From Prauserella_A oleivorans (GTDB lineage: Bacteria; Actinomycetota; Actinomycetes; Mycobacteriales; Pseudonocardiaceae): a stretch of 64,000 nucleotides of DNA. Made by a program: the position numbers and the translations under genes. Every line of letters begins with the position of its first letter. The first letter of the stretch is position 1. The stretch covers positions 4,030,001 through 4,094,000 of the forward strand of contig NZ_JBHUNT010000001.1 of NCBI RefSeq assembly GCF_042685745.1, written 5' to 3'. The notes under the pieces were generated by a model, which saw nothing but the letters and a program-made list of their open reading frames with translations, did not search any database and was not told the origin of the DNA. Positions 1-8,454 of this stretch are shown one piece after another.

Positions 1-1
1 G

Positions 2-583
2 TGCGTGGCCGACCTCACCGATCCGGCCGCGGCCGACCAAGTGCTCGCCGAGGCGGGGCCCGTCGACGTGCTCGTCTGCAACGCGGGACTGGGCTGGGCG
101 GGTCCGCTGGAGGCGATGCCGGCGGACACGCTCGAGAAGCTGGTGCAGGTGAACCTGCTGGCGCCGGCGCGGCTCGTGCGGGCGGCGTTGCCCGGGATGG
201 TGGCACGAGGCCGGGGGCATCTGGTGTTCGTGTCGTCGATCGCGGGCAGCATGAACGTCGCACACGAGGCTGTCTACTCGGCGACGAAGGCCGGTCTGGA
301 CGCGCTCGCCGGGAGTGTGCGCGGCGAGCTGGCCGGGCGCGGTGTCGGGGTCTCCGTCGTGGTGCCCGGGGTGGTGGACACACCGTTCTTCGCCCGCCGA
401 GGCGTGCCGTACGTGCGACGCCGTCCGCGCCCGGTCCCGGCGGAGCGGGTGGCCCGGGCGCTGGTCCGTGCCGTGGAGCGGGACCGGGCCGAGGTGTTCG
501 TCCCGGGCTGGCTGCGCCTGCCCGCGCGGCTGCGCGGCATCGCTCCGGTGCTGACCGACGCCCTCCAACGCCGCTTCGGCTGA
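2..583 (+). CDS. Short-chain dehydrogenase/reductase, 5' end cut by window edge
   Basis: About 193 residues of a classical SDR (NAD(P)-dependent oxidoreductase) are visible. The N-terminal TGxxxGIG nucleotide-binding turn lies outside the window; the visible part opens at the Asp after beta-strand 3 (ADLTD). Present are the NAG motif (NAGLGWAGPLE), the catalytic Ser strand (VSSIAGS) and the YxxxK pair (YSATKAG), so the active site is intact. The C-terminus is short and has an Arg/Pro-rich loop typical of actinobacterial SDRs acting on lipids or ketones; the substrate cannot be named. The GTG at position 5 lies within the fold and is not the real start. The gene converges with hpnH across a repeat-filled gap. 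Confidence 0.88.
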   Translation, partial: CVADLTDPAAADQVLAEAGPVDVLVCNAGLGWAGPLEAMPADTLEKLVQVNLLAPARLVRAALPGMVARGRGHLVFVSSIAGSMNVAHEAVYSATKAGLDALAGSVRGELAGRGVGVSVVVPGVVDTPFFARRGVPYVRRRPRPVPAERVARALVRAVERDRAEVFVPGWLRLPARLRGIAPVLTDALQRRFG

Positions 584-588
584 CACTC

Positions 589-714
589 GCCGTGTCTGCC
601 GTCCACGTCGCCGTGTCCGCCGTCGACGTCGGGATGTCGGCCGCCCACGTCGCCGTGTCTGCCGTCCACGTCGGCGTGTGTGCCGTCCACGTTGGCGTGT
701 CGGCCATCCAGGTC
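589..714 (+). repeat. Six tandem copies of a 21-bp intergenic repeat
   Basis: Six uninterrupted 21-bp units follow the SDR stop codon at once. The unit is roughly GCCGTGTCTGCCGTCCACGTC; units start at 589, 610, 631, 652, 673 and 694, and units 1 and 4 are identical. The unit length (7 codons) keeps frames open and creates spurious Val/Ala/His-rich ORFs here. The gap separates two convergent genes. Confidence 0.85.
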
Positions 715-758
715 CAATGCAGGCCGCCCCGGGCTCGAGTTCGGCCGATTCGGCAACG

Positions 759-842
759 CCAACCGCTAACACGACGACACGAACGGCAGACACGGCTACA
801 CCAACCGCAGACACGGCTACGCGAGCGGCGGACACGCCAGCG
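759..842 (-). repeat. Four copies of the same 21-bp repeat, inverted
   Basis: Units start at 759, 780, 801 and 822 and read roughly GAACGGCAGACACGGCTAC. This is the reverse complement of the array at 589-714, for example CGTGTCTGCCGT against ACGGCAGACACG. The array ends just before the hpnH stop codon. Together the two arrays can fold into a long imperfect cruciform between two converging transcripts. Confidence 0.75.
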
Positions 843-845
843 CGG

Positions 846-1856
846 TCAGGTTTCGCGGGCGGCCCGGATCGACTCCTTGAGCGAGCTCATCGTGGCCAGC
901 ACAGAGGTGGGCTCGTAGCCGCAGTGGGCCATGCAGTTGGCACACCGGGGGTCACGACCACGCCCGTACTTCTCCCACTCGGTCTCCTCCACGAGCTCCC
1001 GGTAGGTCGTCGCGTAGCCATCACCCATCAGATAGCACGGGCGCTGCCAGCCGAACAGGGTGTACAACGGCACGCCCCACGCCGTGCACTCGAAGTCCAC
1101 TTTGCCCTCGAGGAAGTCGAGGAACAGCGGCGAGTGCACCAGCCGCCACCGTTTCCGGTTACCTCCCGCGAAGGCCTTGCGGAACAGTTCCCGCGTCTCG
1201 TGCACGCCGAGGAAGTGTTCCTGATCCGGCGCCTTCTCGTAGGCGTAGGCGGGCGAGAGCATCAGCGAGTCGATCTTCAGCTCGTCGTTGAGGTAGTCGA
1301 GCACGTCGATCACCGATTGCGGTGTGTCGGTGTTGAACACCGTGGTGTTGGTGGTGACGCGGAATCCGCGGCGCTGGAGTTCCCGGATCGCCGCGACCGC
1401 CTCGTCGAACACGCCCTCCTTCGCCACGGCCGCGTCGTGGCGCTCCCGCAAGCCGTCGATGTGGATGGTGAACGCGAAGTACTTGGACGGCTTGAGGTCC
1501 AGCTTGTCGATCTTCTTGCGCAGCAGCACGGCGTTGGTGCACAGGAAAACGTATTTCTTGCGCTTGACGAGCTCGTTGACCATCGTGTCGATCTGCGGAT
1601 GCATCAGCGGCTCGCCACCCGCGATGGACACCATCGGCGCGCCGGATTCCTCGACCGCCGCGACGGCCTGCTCCACCGGCATGCGCTGCTTGAGGATGTG
1701 GGCCGGGTGCTGAATCTTGCCGCAGCCGCCGCATTTGAGGTTGCAGGCCAGGATCGGCTCCAGTTCCATGATGAACGGGTACTTCTTCCGCCCGCGTAGT
1801 TTCTGGGTCACGACGTGCCGGGCGACCCGGATGGCCTGGTGCAGTGGCATGTTCAT
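846..1856 (-). CDS. hpnH: Hopanoid radical SAM protein HpnH (adenosylhopane synthase)
   Basis: HpnH adds the 5'-deoxyadenosyl group to hopene to give adenosylhopane, the first step of bacteriohopanepolyol side-chain building. The 336-residue length is normal for the family. The radical SAM [4Fe-4S] motif CNLKCGGC lies near residues 39-46, preceded by the typical ELEPILACNLKC context, and a GGEP motif (SIAGGEPL) follows. Extra cysteines near the C-terminus (RCANCMAHCGYEP) match the HpnH tail. The ATG at 1856 overlaps the upstream fusion gene's stop as ATGA; a second ATG lies two codons downstream. It is the last gene of the hopanoid operon. Confidence 0.95.
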   Translation of the reverse strand: MNMPLHQAIRVARHVVTQKLRGRKKYPFIMELEPILACNLKCGGCGKIQHPAHILKQRMPVEQAVAAVEESGAPMVSIAGGEPLMHPQIDTMVNELVKRKKYVFLCTNAVLLRKKIDKLDLKPSKYFAFTIHIDGLRERHDAAVAKEGVFDEAVAAIRELQRRGFRVTTNTTVFNTDTPQSVIDVLDYLNDELKIDSLMLSPAYAYEKAPDQEHFLGVHETRELFRKAFAGGNRKRWRLVHSPLFLDFLEGKVDFECTAWGVPLYTLFGWQRPCYLMGDGYATTYRELVEETEWEKYGRGRDPRCANCMAHCGYEPTSVLATMSSLKESIRAARET

Positions 1857-3364
1857 GGATGCCGCACCTCCTTGGGAAGACTGAAGTTCACGGTCTCGGT
1901 CGCGGTGGTGCGCTCGGTCACGTCCAGGTTGCCCAGTCCGGACAGCGCGTCCACGATCTCGTCCACCAGCACCGTCGGCGCCGACGCGCCGGCGGACAGC
2001 CCGACGGTGCGCGCGCCGGCGAGCCAGTCGAGGTCGATCTCGGTCACGTTGTCCACGAGGTATGCCCTGGCGCCCTCGCGTTGTGCCACCTCCACGAGCC
2101 GGCGCGAGTTCGAGGAGTTCGCCGACCCGGCCACGAGCACGACGTCGGACTCGCGAGCGACCGCGCGCACGGCGTCCTGCCGGTTGGTGGTCGCGTAGCA
2201 GATGTCGTCGGAACCGGGGCCCTTCAACGCCGGGAACCGTTCCCGCAACGCCGCCACGATCCCTTCGGCCTCGTCGAGGGCGAGCGTGGTCTGCATCAGG
2301 TAGGAGACGCGCTCGGGATCGGCCACGTCGAGGGTCGCGACGTCCTCGGCACGCTCGACGAGAATCGTCCGCTCGGGCGCTTCGCCGAGTGTGCCCTCCA
2401 CCTCCTCGTGTCCGGCGTGACCGATGAGGAACACGGTGTGGCCGTCCCGTGCGAACCGTCTCGCCTCACGGTGCACTTTGGACACCAGCGGGCAGGTGGC
2501 GTCCACGACGTCCAGACCACGGCGCGAGGCGTCCTCCCGCACCGCGGGCGAGACCCCGTGCGCCGAGAACACCACGGTGGCGTCCTCGGGCACTTCGTCG
2601 AGCTCCTCCACGAACACCGCACCGCGACGTTCCAGCTCGCCCACCACGCGGGAGTTGTGCACGATCTGCTTGCGCACGTAGACGGGCGGGCGATGCCGTT
2701 CGAGGAGGCGTTCGACGATCTCCACGGCACGTTCCACCCCGGCGCAGAACGACCGCGGTCCCGCCAGCAGTACCGTCCGGTCGCCGGTGGCCGCCGCCCA
2801 CCGGTGCAGCGCGGGACCGATCGCACGCAATGACGACAACGCGGCGATGCCTCCGGGCACGGTTGCCGGGTGCAGCAGCGACCGGGTCGGCGTGTCGACC
2901 ACGGCCCGCACCACCGCGGCGGGCCGGGAGCCGATCATGTCCAGCAGGCGCGCCGACTCCATGTCCACCGCGATGGCGCCGTCGAGCGCGAGTCGTGCCC
3001 CCTCGGGCTGCCAGACGACGTGGTCGGTCTCCACCATCGGTCCGACGTGGACGGTCAGCCCGAGGCTGCGCAGGCAGGTGGCCAGCAGCGGCGCCGACCG
3101 GCAGTGGTGGGTGCCCTGAGCCGACCGCACCTCGCTCGCCACCACGACGTCACCGGGCTTGAGCTCGTCGACCAGCGCTCCCGCGACCCCGGCGACGGCC
3201 ACCGGCCTGCCCGGCTGCTGCCGCAACGCCGCCGCGACCCGTTTCGCCCTTCGCGCGTGCGGACCCGCGCGGACCACACATCCGCGGCCGAGCCCGCGCC
3301 GCACACTGCCGACCTCCAGCATGAGCGGTGAGACCACGATGAGGTCGTCAGCCGGTGTGATCAT
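1853..3364 (-). CDS. ispH: HpnG-type phosphorylase fused to IspH (HMBPP reductase)
   Basis: This 503-residue protein looks like two enzymes in one chain. Residues 1 to about 190 resemble the nucleoside-phosphorylase/MTAN-like HpnG domain (AVDMESA around 132-138; PMVETDHVVW), which removes adenine from adenosylhopane. Residues from about 196 to the end are a full IspH, the last MEP-pathway enzyme, reducing HMBPP to IPP/DMAPP. All three Fe-S cysteines are present (C207 in SFCAGVERA, C291 in DATCPLV, C389 in DICYATTNRQ), as are the active-site His in VHN and AHGV. Separate IspH is about 310 residues. The gene overlaps shc upstream and hpnH downstream by ATGA. Domain identity is confident; the activity of the fused HpnG half is inferred. 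Confidence 0.92.
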   Translation of the reverse strand: MITPADDLIVVSPLMLEVGSVRRGLGRGCVVRAGPHARRAKRVAAALRQQPGRPVAVAGVAGALVDELKPGDVVVASEVRSAQGTHHCRSAPLLATCLRSLGLTVHVGPMVETDHVVWQPEGARLALDGAIAVDMESARLLDMIGSRPAAVVRAVVDTPTRSLLHPATVPGGIAALSSLRAIGPALHRWAAATGDRTVLLAGPRSFCAGVERAVEIVERLLERHRPPVYVRKQIVHNSRVVGELERRGAVFVEELDEVPEDATVVFSAHGVSPAVREDASRRGLDVVDATCPLVSKVHREARRFARDGHTVFLIGHAGHEEVEGTLGEAPERTILVERAEDVATLDVADPERVSYLMQTTLALDEAEGIVAALRERFPALKGPGSDDICYATTNRQDAVRAVARESDVVLVAGSANSSNSRRLVEVAQREGARAYLVDNVTEIDLDWLAGARTVGLSAGASAPTVLVDEIVDALSGLGNLDVTERTTATETVNFSLPKEVRHP

Positions 3365-5268
3365 GACCGCCTCACCTCCACGTATCGGCCGAGCGCCGTG
3401 AGCGGGAACACCAGCCGGTACAGGTGGTAGTTGATGTAGAAGTCACCGGGGAAACCGGTGCCGGTGAACTGCGGTTCGTCCCAGCCGCCGTCGCCGCGCT
3501 GGGCGCGCACGAGCCAGCCGACACCGCGCCGCACGGGCTCCCCGTGCTGCCCCGCGGCCAGCAGGGCGAGCAGCGCCCACGCCGTCTGCGACGCGGTCGA
3601 CTCCCCCTTGCCGACCCAGCTCGGATCCACATAGGACCGCATGTCCTCCCCCCAGCCACCGTCGGGGTTCTGGTGCCGGACCAGCCAGTTCACGGCCCTG
3701 CGCACGGCCTCGTGCTTGCGCGGCACACCGCAGGCGACGAGCGCGGGCACGACGGCTCCCGTGCCGTAGACGTGGTTGGCTCCCCACCGGCCGAACCACG
3801 ACCCGTCGCGCTCCTGGTGGTCGAGCAGCCAGCGCACGCCCCGCCGCGCCGCCACGGAACGTTCCTGCCCGCACGCGGCCAGCATCTCGACGACGTGCGC
3901 GGTGACATCGGCCGAGGGCGGGTCGATCACCGCGCCGAAGTCGCAGAACGGCAGCTTCTCGCACAGCCACTGGGTGTTGTCGGCGTCGAACGCGCCCCAA
4001 CCGCCGTCGCGGGACTGCATTCCGGTCACCCACGCCACCGCGCGCCGCACCGTCGCGCCGAGCCGCGCCGGCTCCGGGTGCTCCACCCGCCGCAGGCCGA
4101 GCACGACCTCGGCGGTGTCGTCGGTGTCGGGATAGTGGTCGTTGGCGAACTCGAAGGCCCAGCCCGACGGCGTGAGATCGGGCCTGCGCACCTGCCAGTC
4201 TCCGGGCTCGGTGATCTCCTCCCGCAGGACCCAGTCGGCGGCCCGCACGAGCGCCGGGTCGTCCGGGGGCAGGCCGGCGTCCAGCAGCGCGGTGATCGCC
4301 AGAGCCGTGTCCCAGACGGGCGACTGGCACGCCTCGAGGCGCCGGACCCAACCCTCCGGTGTCTGCTCGCGGATGGTGAATCCGTCCAGCCCGTCGAGAG
4401 CCTTGCGCAGCACCGGGTGGTCCGTGGAGTACCCGCGCAGGTGCAGGGCCAGGATCGAGTACACCCACGGTGGCTGGATGCCGCCCCAGCCGCCGTCGGC
4501 CTCCTGGCGGTCGAGGATCCACCGTTCCGCCCGGGCGAGCGCGCGCCCGCGCAGCGGCTTCACCGGTATCCGCTCGAGCAGGTGCAGGGCGCCGTCCAGC
4601 CGGTGGAAGGCACCCGCCCATGTGAGCAGCGACGCGGGTTCCGGTCGCGGCCGTCCGGTGCGCAGCTCCCGGACGCTCACGCCCAGCGGCCTGTTCGGCC
4701 GGGCCGAGCCGACGATCGTCAGCGGGACCACGGTCTGGCGCGCCCAGCACGCCCAGTCGTAGATGTTGAGCGGGAACCAGCCGGGCAGGAACATCAGCTC
4801 CGGGGGCAGCACCGGCAGCTCGTCCCACGACCACTCGCCGAACAGCGCGAGCCAGATCCGCGTGAACACCCGGGTGGCCTCGATGCCGCCGTGGTGGAGG
4901 ATGTACTCCCGGGCCCGGCGCAGGTGGGCCGCGTCGAGCGGATCGCCGGCCACGCGCAGCGCCACGTACGCCTCGACGGTGGTGGACAGGTCGGGCGGCC
5001 CGCCGTGGAAGTTGGCCCAGGTGCCGTCGGCACGCTGGCACGACCGGATCCACCGCGCCGATTCCGCCAGGGTCTGCTCGTCGAGCACCCCGAGGAATCG
5101 GCGCAGCAGGATGTCCTCGGCGTCCATTGTCACGTTGGTCTCCAGCTCGCCCTTCCACCAACCCTGCTCGTGCTGGAGCGAGAGCAGGTAGTCGCGAGCC
5201 CGCTCGGTCGCCGCGCGCGCGGCCGCGACGGTCTCCGCCGTCTCCGTCCGGTCGATCACCCCGCTCAC
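3361..5268 (-). CDS. shc: Squalene-hopene cyclase
   Basis: This class II terpene cyclase converts squalene to hopene/hopanol at the membrane. At 635 residues it has the usual family length. The proton-donor motif DTDDTA is at residues 381-386, and many QW repeats are visible (for example QEADGGWGG, QSRDGGWGAFD, QERDGSWFGRWG, QNPDGGWGE, QRGDGGWDE). The C-terminal GDFYINYHLYR block is also typical. The start is a GTG at 5268 that overlaps the stop of the polyprenyl synthase gene as GTGA, so translation is coupled. No large truncation or missing catalytic residue was seen. Confidence 0.97.
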   Translation of the reverse strand: MSGVIDRTETAETVAAARAATERARDYLLSLQHEQGWWKGELETNVTMDAEDILLRRFLGVLDEQTLAESARWIRSCQRADGTWANFHGGPPDLSTTVEAYVALRVAGDPLDAAHLRRAREYILHHGGIEATRVFTRIWLALFGEWSWDELPVLPPELMFLPGWFPLNIYDWACWARQTVVPLTIVGSARPNRPLGVSVRELRTGRPRPEPASLLTWAGAFHRLDGALHLLERIPVKPLRGRALARAERWILDRQEADGGWGGIQPPWVYSILALHLRGYSTDHPVLRKALDGLDGFTIREQTPEGWVRRLEACQSPVWDTALAITALLDAGLPPDDPALVRAADWVLREEITEPGDWQVRRPDLTPSGWAFEFANDHYPDTDDTAEVVLGLRRVEHPEPARLGATVRRAVAWVTGMQSRDGGWGAFDADNTQWLCEKLPFCDFGAVIDPPSADVTAHVVEMLAACGQERSVAARRGVRWLLDHQERDGSWFGRWGANHVYGTGAVVPALVACGVPRKHEAVRRAVNWLVRHQNPDGGWGEDMRSYVDPSWVGKGESTASQTAWALLALLAAGQHGEPVRRGVGWLVRAQRGDGGWDEPQFTGTGFPGDFYINYHLYRLVFPLTALGRYVEVRRS

Positions 5269-6272
5269 CGGTCACGCTCCACGACGAAGCGGGTGAGGTC
5301 GGCGAGCGCGGCGTGGATCGGCTCGGGGGGGTGCAGCCGGTCGAGACACGTCGTGGCCCGGACGACGTACTGCCGCGCCTGATCCCGTGTCCAGTCCAGT
5401 GCACCGGAGCGTTCGATCAGCTGTGCCATCGTGGTCAGGTCCTCCTCGCTCGGCGGGTCTGGTTGCTGGTACAGCCGGCGCAGCGCCGCGCCGTCCTCGG
5501 TCCCCGAGGTCAGTGCGGCGACCACGGGGACGGACTTCTTGCGCACCCGCAGGTCGGCGAGCACCGGCTTGCCGGTGACCTCGGGGCTGCCCCAGATGCC
5601 GAGCAGGTCGTCGACGAGCTGGAACGCCATGCCCAGGCAGCGGCCGAACTCCGCCAGCAGGCGGGCGGCCACCGGGCTCGCCCGGCCCAGCAGGGCGCCG
5701 ACCTCGGCGGAACACCGCATCAGTGCCGCCGTCTTGCCCTCCGCCATCGCGAGGCACTCCTGCGGGTCGACGTCGAGGCGGGTCTCGAAGTCGACGTCGG
5801 CCGCCTGGCCCGCGATGAGGTCCTGCACGGCCGCGGTGAGGCAGCGGGTGGCCACCGGGTCGGCGGACCGGTCAAGGACGTCGATCGCGAGCGTCAGCAG
5901 CGAGTCGCCCGCGAGGATCGCGGCGGGTGTGCCGAAGAGCCGCCACACGGTCGGCCGGTGCCTGCGTTCGACGTCCCCGTCCATGACGTCGTCGTGCAGC
6001 AGCGAGAAGTTGTGTACGAGTTCGACGGCCACGGCACCGGGCACCGCGACCTCGGGCCGCGCGCGGACGGCCTGCGCGGCGAGCAGCGCGAGTGCCGGCC
6101 GCAGGGCCTTGCCACCGCCGCCGTCGGCGGGTTCGCCGTGCTCGTCGGTCCAGCCCAGGTGGTAGCTGACGACGCGGCGCATCGCCCCGGGCAGCTCGTC
6201 CACCGCGGCGCGCAGTGCGGGCCGCACGAGCGCCTGGGAGGCGCTCACCTCGGCAGGCAACGTGACGGTCAC
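5265..6272 (-). CDS. Polyprenyl diphosphate synthase (FPP supply for squalene)
   Basis: A trans-prenyltransferase of 335 residues from the GTG at 6272; the frame stays open much further upstream but that part overlaps hpnE and has no family homology. The first Asp-rich motif, LLHDDVMD, is at residues 94-98. The second is DDLLG (about 221-225), where the last Asp of DDxxD is replaced by Gly in the DDLLGIWG context common in actinobacterial homologues. It most likely makes farnesyl diphosphate from IPP/DMAPP for the two squalene-forming enzymes in this operon; the product chain length is inferred from context. It overlaps hpnE and shc by GTGA at either end. Confidence 0.92.
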   Translation of the reverse strand: MTVTLPAEVSASQALVRPALRAAVDELPGAMRRVVSYHLGWTDEHGEPADGGGGKALRPALALLAAQAVRARPEVAVPGAVAVELVHNFSLLHDDVMDGDVERRHRPTVWRLFGTPAAILAGDSLLTLAIDVLDRSADPVATRCLTAAVQDLIAGQAADVDFETRLDVDPQECLAMAEGKTAALMRCSAEVGALLGRASPVAARLLAEFGRCLGMAFQLVDDLLGIWGSPEVTGKPVLADLRVRKKSVPVVAALTSGTEDGAALRRLYQQPDPPSEEDLTTMAQLIERSGALDWTRDQARQYVVRATTCLDRLHPPEPIHAALADLTRFVVERDR

Positions 6273-7600
6273 GGCGCACCACCCCCGAGGTGTGCTGCGA
6301 GTTCGTCGGCCGCGTGATGTCCGCTTCGCACGGCTCCCTCCATCGTGTCGGGCCATCCGGTCGCGGTCCACGCCCCGGCGAGCACGAGTCCCGGCAGCGA
6401 CGTCCGCGCGGGGGGACGCAGCCGTGCGGTGCCCGGTGCCTGCCGGAACGTGGCCCGCCGCTCGCGGGTGACGAAGAACCGGGTGCAGGGTGTCGTCGCT
6501 GCCGCGGGCAGCAGCCGGCCGAGCTCGGGCAGGAACACGTCGCGGAGCTCGGCGACGGGGCGGTCGAGCCAGGTGCGGGCGGCCGAGAGCGACACGGCGA
6601 GGTACTGGCCGCGGTCGAGCCCGGCCACGGCGGTGCGGTCGAACACCCATTGCACCGGGGAACCGACGGCCGCCGCGAACGACAGATCGGTGACCGGGGC
6701 GGCGAACACGGCGTGCACGTTGACGATCGGGCTCGCGCCGAGCCCGGCGAGCCGCCGGGCGGACAGGCCGGCGGCGGGCGGGCACACGGCCGCGGCCGTC
6801 TCCGGTGGTGCCGTGACCACCACGGCGTCCGCGCGCACCGTCTCGTCGCTGAGCCGGACGGCGAACCCCGGGCCGTCGCGCTCCACGGCCCGCACGGCGC
6901 TGCGAAGCCGGACCTCCGCGCCGCGCGTGAGGAGGTATTTCTCCGCCGGGCGCACGTGCAACTCCTCCAGCGGCCAGCGCGGGATCCCGATGTCGGCCCC
7001 GTCGGCGCGGTCGAGCAGGGCGGTCCGGAACACCATCGCGGCAAGCGCCAGGGACGCCCCGTCCGCGTCGCAGTTCAGTGCCGCCACCGAGACGAGGTTC
7101 CACAGCGCTCCGATCGTGGTGTCGTTCTGCCCGTGTCCGCGCAGCCAGTCGCCGAAGGTGCGCTCGTCAAGTGCCGGGTCCGCCGGGTCGAGCAGCCGCA
7201 GTGCCGCGGCCGCCGCGAACGCGCGCAGCCGGTCGGTCACCGGGAGCGCGCCGTAGGTCGCGAGCCCGGCGACGAGGTGCAAGGGTGCGGGGCCGCCGGT
7301 GCGGGCCAGCGCTGTGCGGGGGCGGCCGGGCGCGAGCACGGGCATGCGGAACCGTTCCTGCAGCACCACGCCGTCGGCGGTGCCGAGCCGCGCCAGCAAC
7401 CGCTGGTACTCGGTGCAGCACCGCAGCAGCACGTGCTGGCCGTTGTCCACGGCGAGCCCGTCGCGCTGGAAGGAGAACGTCGCGCCGCCGAGCCGGGCGC
7501 GGCTCTCCAGCAGGGTGACGCGGGCACCGGCGTCGGCGAGGTCGCAGGCGGCGGTCAACCCGGCAAGCCCGCCCCCGACCACCACGACGTGCGCGCTCAT
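6269..7600 (-). CDS. hpnE: Hydroxysqualene dehydroxylase HpnE
   Basis: This FAD-dependent amine-oxidase/phytoene-desaturase-fold enzyme of 443 residues reduces hydroxysqualene to squalene in the HpnCDE route. The N-terminal dinucleotide-binding motif VVVGGGLAGLTAACDLADAG and the following ESRARLGG are clear. The C-terminal FAD segment LVLAGAWTATGWPDTMEGAVRSG is standard for the family. The start ATG at 7600 overlaps the hpnD stop as ATGA. The open frame extends upstream across hpnD and hpnC, but only this portion is related to HpnE. Confidence 0.94.
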   Translation of the reverse strand: MSAHVVVVGGGLAGLTAACDLADAGARVTLLESRARLGGATFSFQRDGLAVDNGQHVLLRCCTEYQRLLARLGTADGVVLQERFRMPVLAPGRPRTALARTGGPAPLHLVAGLATYGALPVTDRLRAFAAAAALRLLDPADPALDERTFGDWLRGHGQNDTTIGALWNLVSVAALNCDADGASLALAAMVFRTALLDRADGADIGIPRWPLEELHVRPAEKYLLTRGAEVRLRSAVRAVERDGPGFAVRLSDETVRADAVVVTAPPETAAAVCPPAAGLSARRLAGLGASPIVNVHAVFAAPVTDLSFAAAVGSPVQWVFDRTAVAGLDRGQYLAVSLSAARTWLDRPVAELRDVFLPELGRLLPAAATTPCTRFFVTRERRATFRQAPGTARLRPPARTSLPGLVLAGAWTATGWPDTMEGAVRSGHHAADELAAHLGGGAP

Positions 7601-8454
7601 GGCCGTGCCCCGGCGAGCGCCCGAGCCGCGACGGCGGCCTTCTCCCAATCCGGCAGCGACGTGCGGCCGTGCAGCACCGACCGTGGCCGCAGGGCGATCC
7701 GGCGCAGCAGCCGGTGGTAGATCCCCGCCATCGCCCCGCAGCACGCGCGGCTGCGCGGGTCCAACGCCGGCAGCAGGCGCAGTCCCCTGGCGTACCAGTC
7801 CTCGGCCCGGGCGGCCTGGTACTCGAGCAGGCGCAACAGGGCGTCCTCGTCGTCGGCGAACGCACCGGACGAGTCGAGCCGCAGGGTGCAGCCGAACCGG
7901 CGCAGGTCCTCGGCGGGCAGGTAGATCCGGTCGTCGCGGCGGTCTTCCAGCACGTCGCGCAGGATGTTCGTCAACTGCAGCGCGATTCCCAGGTCGTCGG
8001 CGGTGCGGGCGTCCCGCGCCGGGTCGGCACTGCCGAACACGGCCAGTGACAGCCGGCCGATCGACCCGGCGACGCAGCGGCAGTAGTGGTGCAGCTGGTC
8101 GAACGTTTCGTAGTGGGTGCCGAGGACATCGGCGCGACAGCCGTCGATGAGCTCGTCGAACGCGCCGAGGGGCAGCTCGAAGCGCCCCGCGGCGTCGGCG
8201 AGTCCGACCAGCACCGGGTCGTCCGGCCGCTGGTCGAGGGTGTGCAGCTGCTTGCGGGCGAGTTCGAGCCGCTCGAGCTTGACCTCGCGCGCGAGGTCGC
8301 CGTCGCCGATGTCGTCGATCCGCCGCGCGAACGCGTACACGGCGCTCAGCGCGCGCCGCTTGGGCGGGGGCAGCAGCCGGATCCCGTAGGAGAAGTTGCG
8401 TGCTTCCCGGCGCGTGATGCGCTCGCATTCGTCGTACGCGTCGGCGGTTCTCAC
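7597..8454 (-). CDS. hpnD: Presqualene diphosphate synthase HpnD
   Basis: A squalene/phytoene-synthase-fold protein of 285 residues that couples two FPP molecules to presqualene diphosphate. Both Asp-rich sites are present: ARRIDDIGD near residue 45 and LTNILRDVLEDRRDDR in the middle. Other family blocks are YCRCVAGSIG and RIYLPAEDL. The start is the GTG at 8454, overlapping the hpnC stop as GTGA; the frame upstream of it is antisense-like noise. It differs from its paralogue hpnC by the intact NILRD element typical of HpnD. Confidence 0.93.
   Translation of the reverse strand: MRTADAYDECERITRREARNFSYGIRLLPPPKRRALSAVYAFARRIDDIGDGDLAREVKLERLELARKQLHTLDQRPDDPVLVGLADAAGRFELPLGAFDELIDGCRADVLGTHYETFDQLHHYCRCVAGSIGRLSLAVFGSADPARDARTADDLGIALQLTNILRDVLEDRRDDRIYLPAEDLRRFGCTLRLDSSGAFADDEDALLRLLEYQAARAEDWYARGLRLLPALDPRSRACCGAMAGIYHRLLRRIALRPRSVLHGRTSLPDWEKAAVAARALAGARP

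Noticed and set aside
589..842. CRISPR array
   Set aside because: The 21-bp units are directly adjacent without spacers and occur in both orientations; no cas genes nearby.
1..918. A 305-codon frame with heptad repeats (VSAVHVA-type)
   Set aside because: The heptads are the translation of the 21-bp intergenic repeat, and the rest overlaps the SDR gene in another frame.
5265..7103. A 612-residue version of the polyprenyl synthase
   Set aside because: The extra N-terminal half is read through hpnE in another frame and is Arg/Gly-rich noise; the family start at 6272 couples to hpnE.
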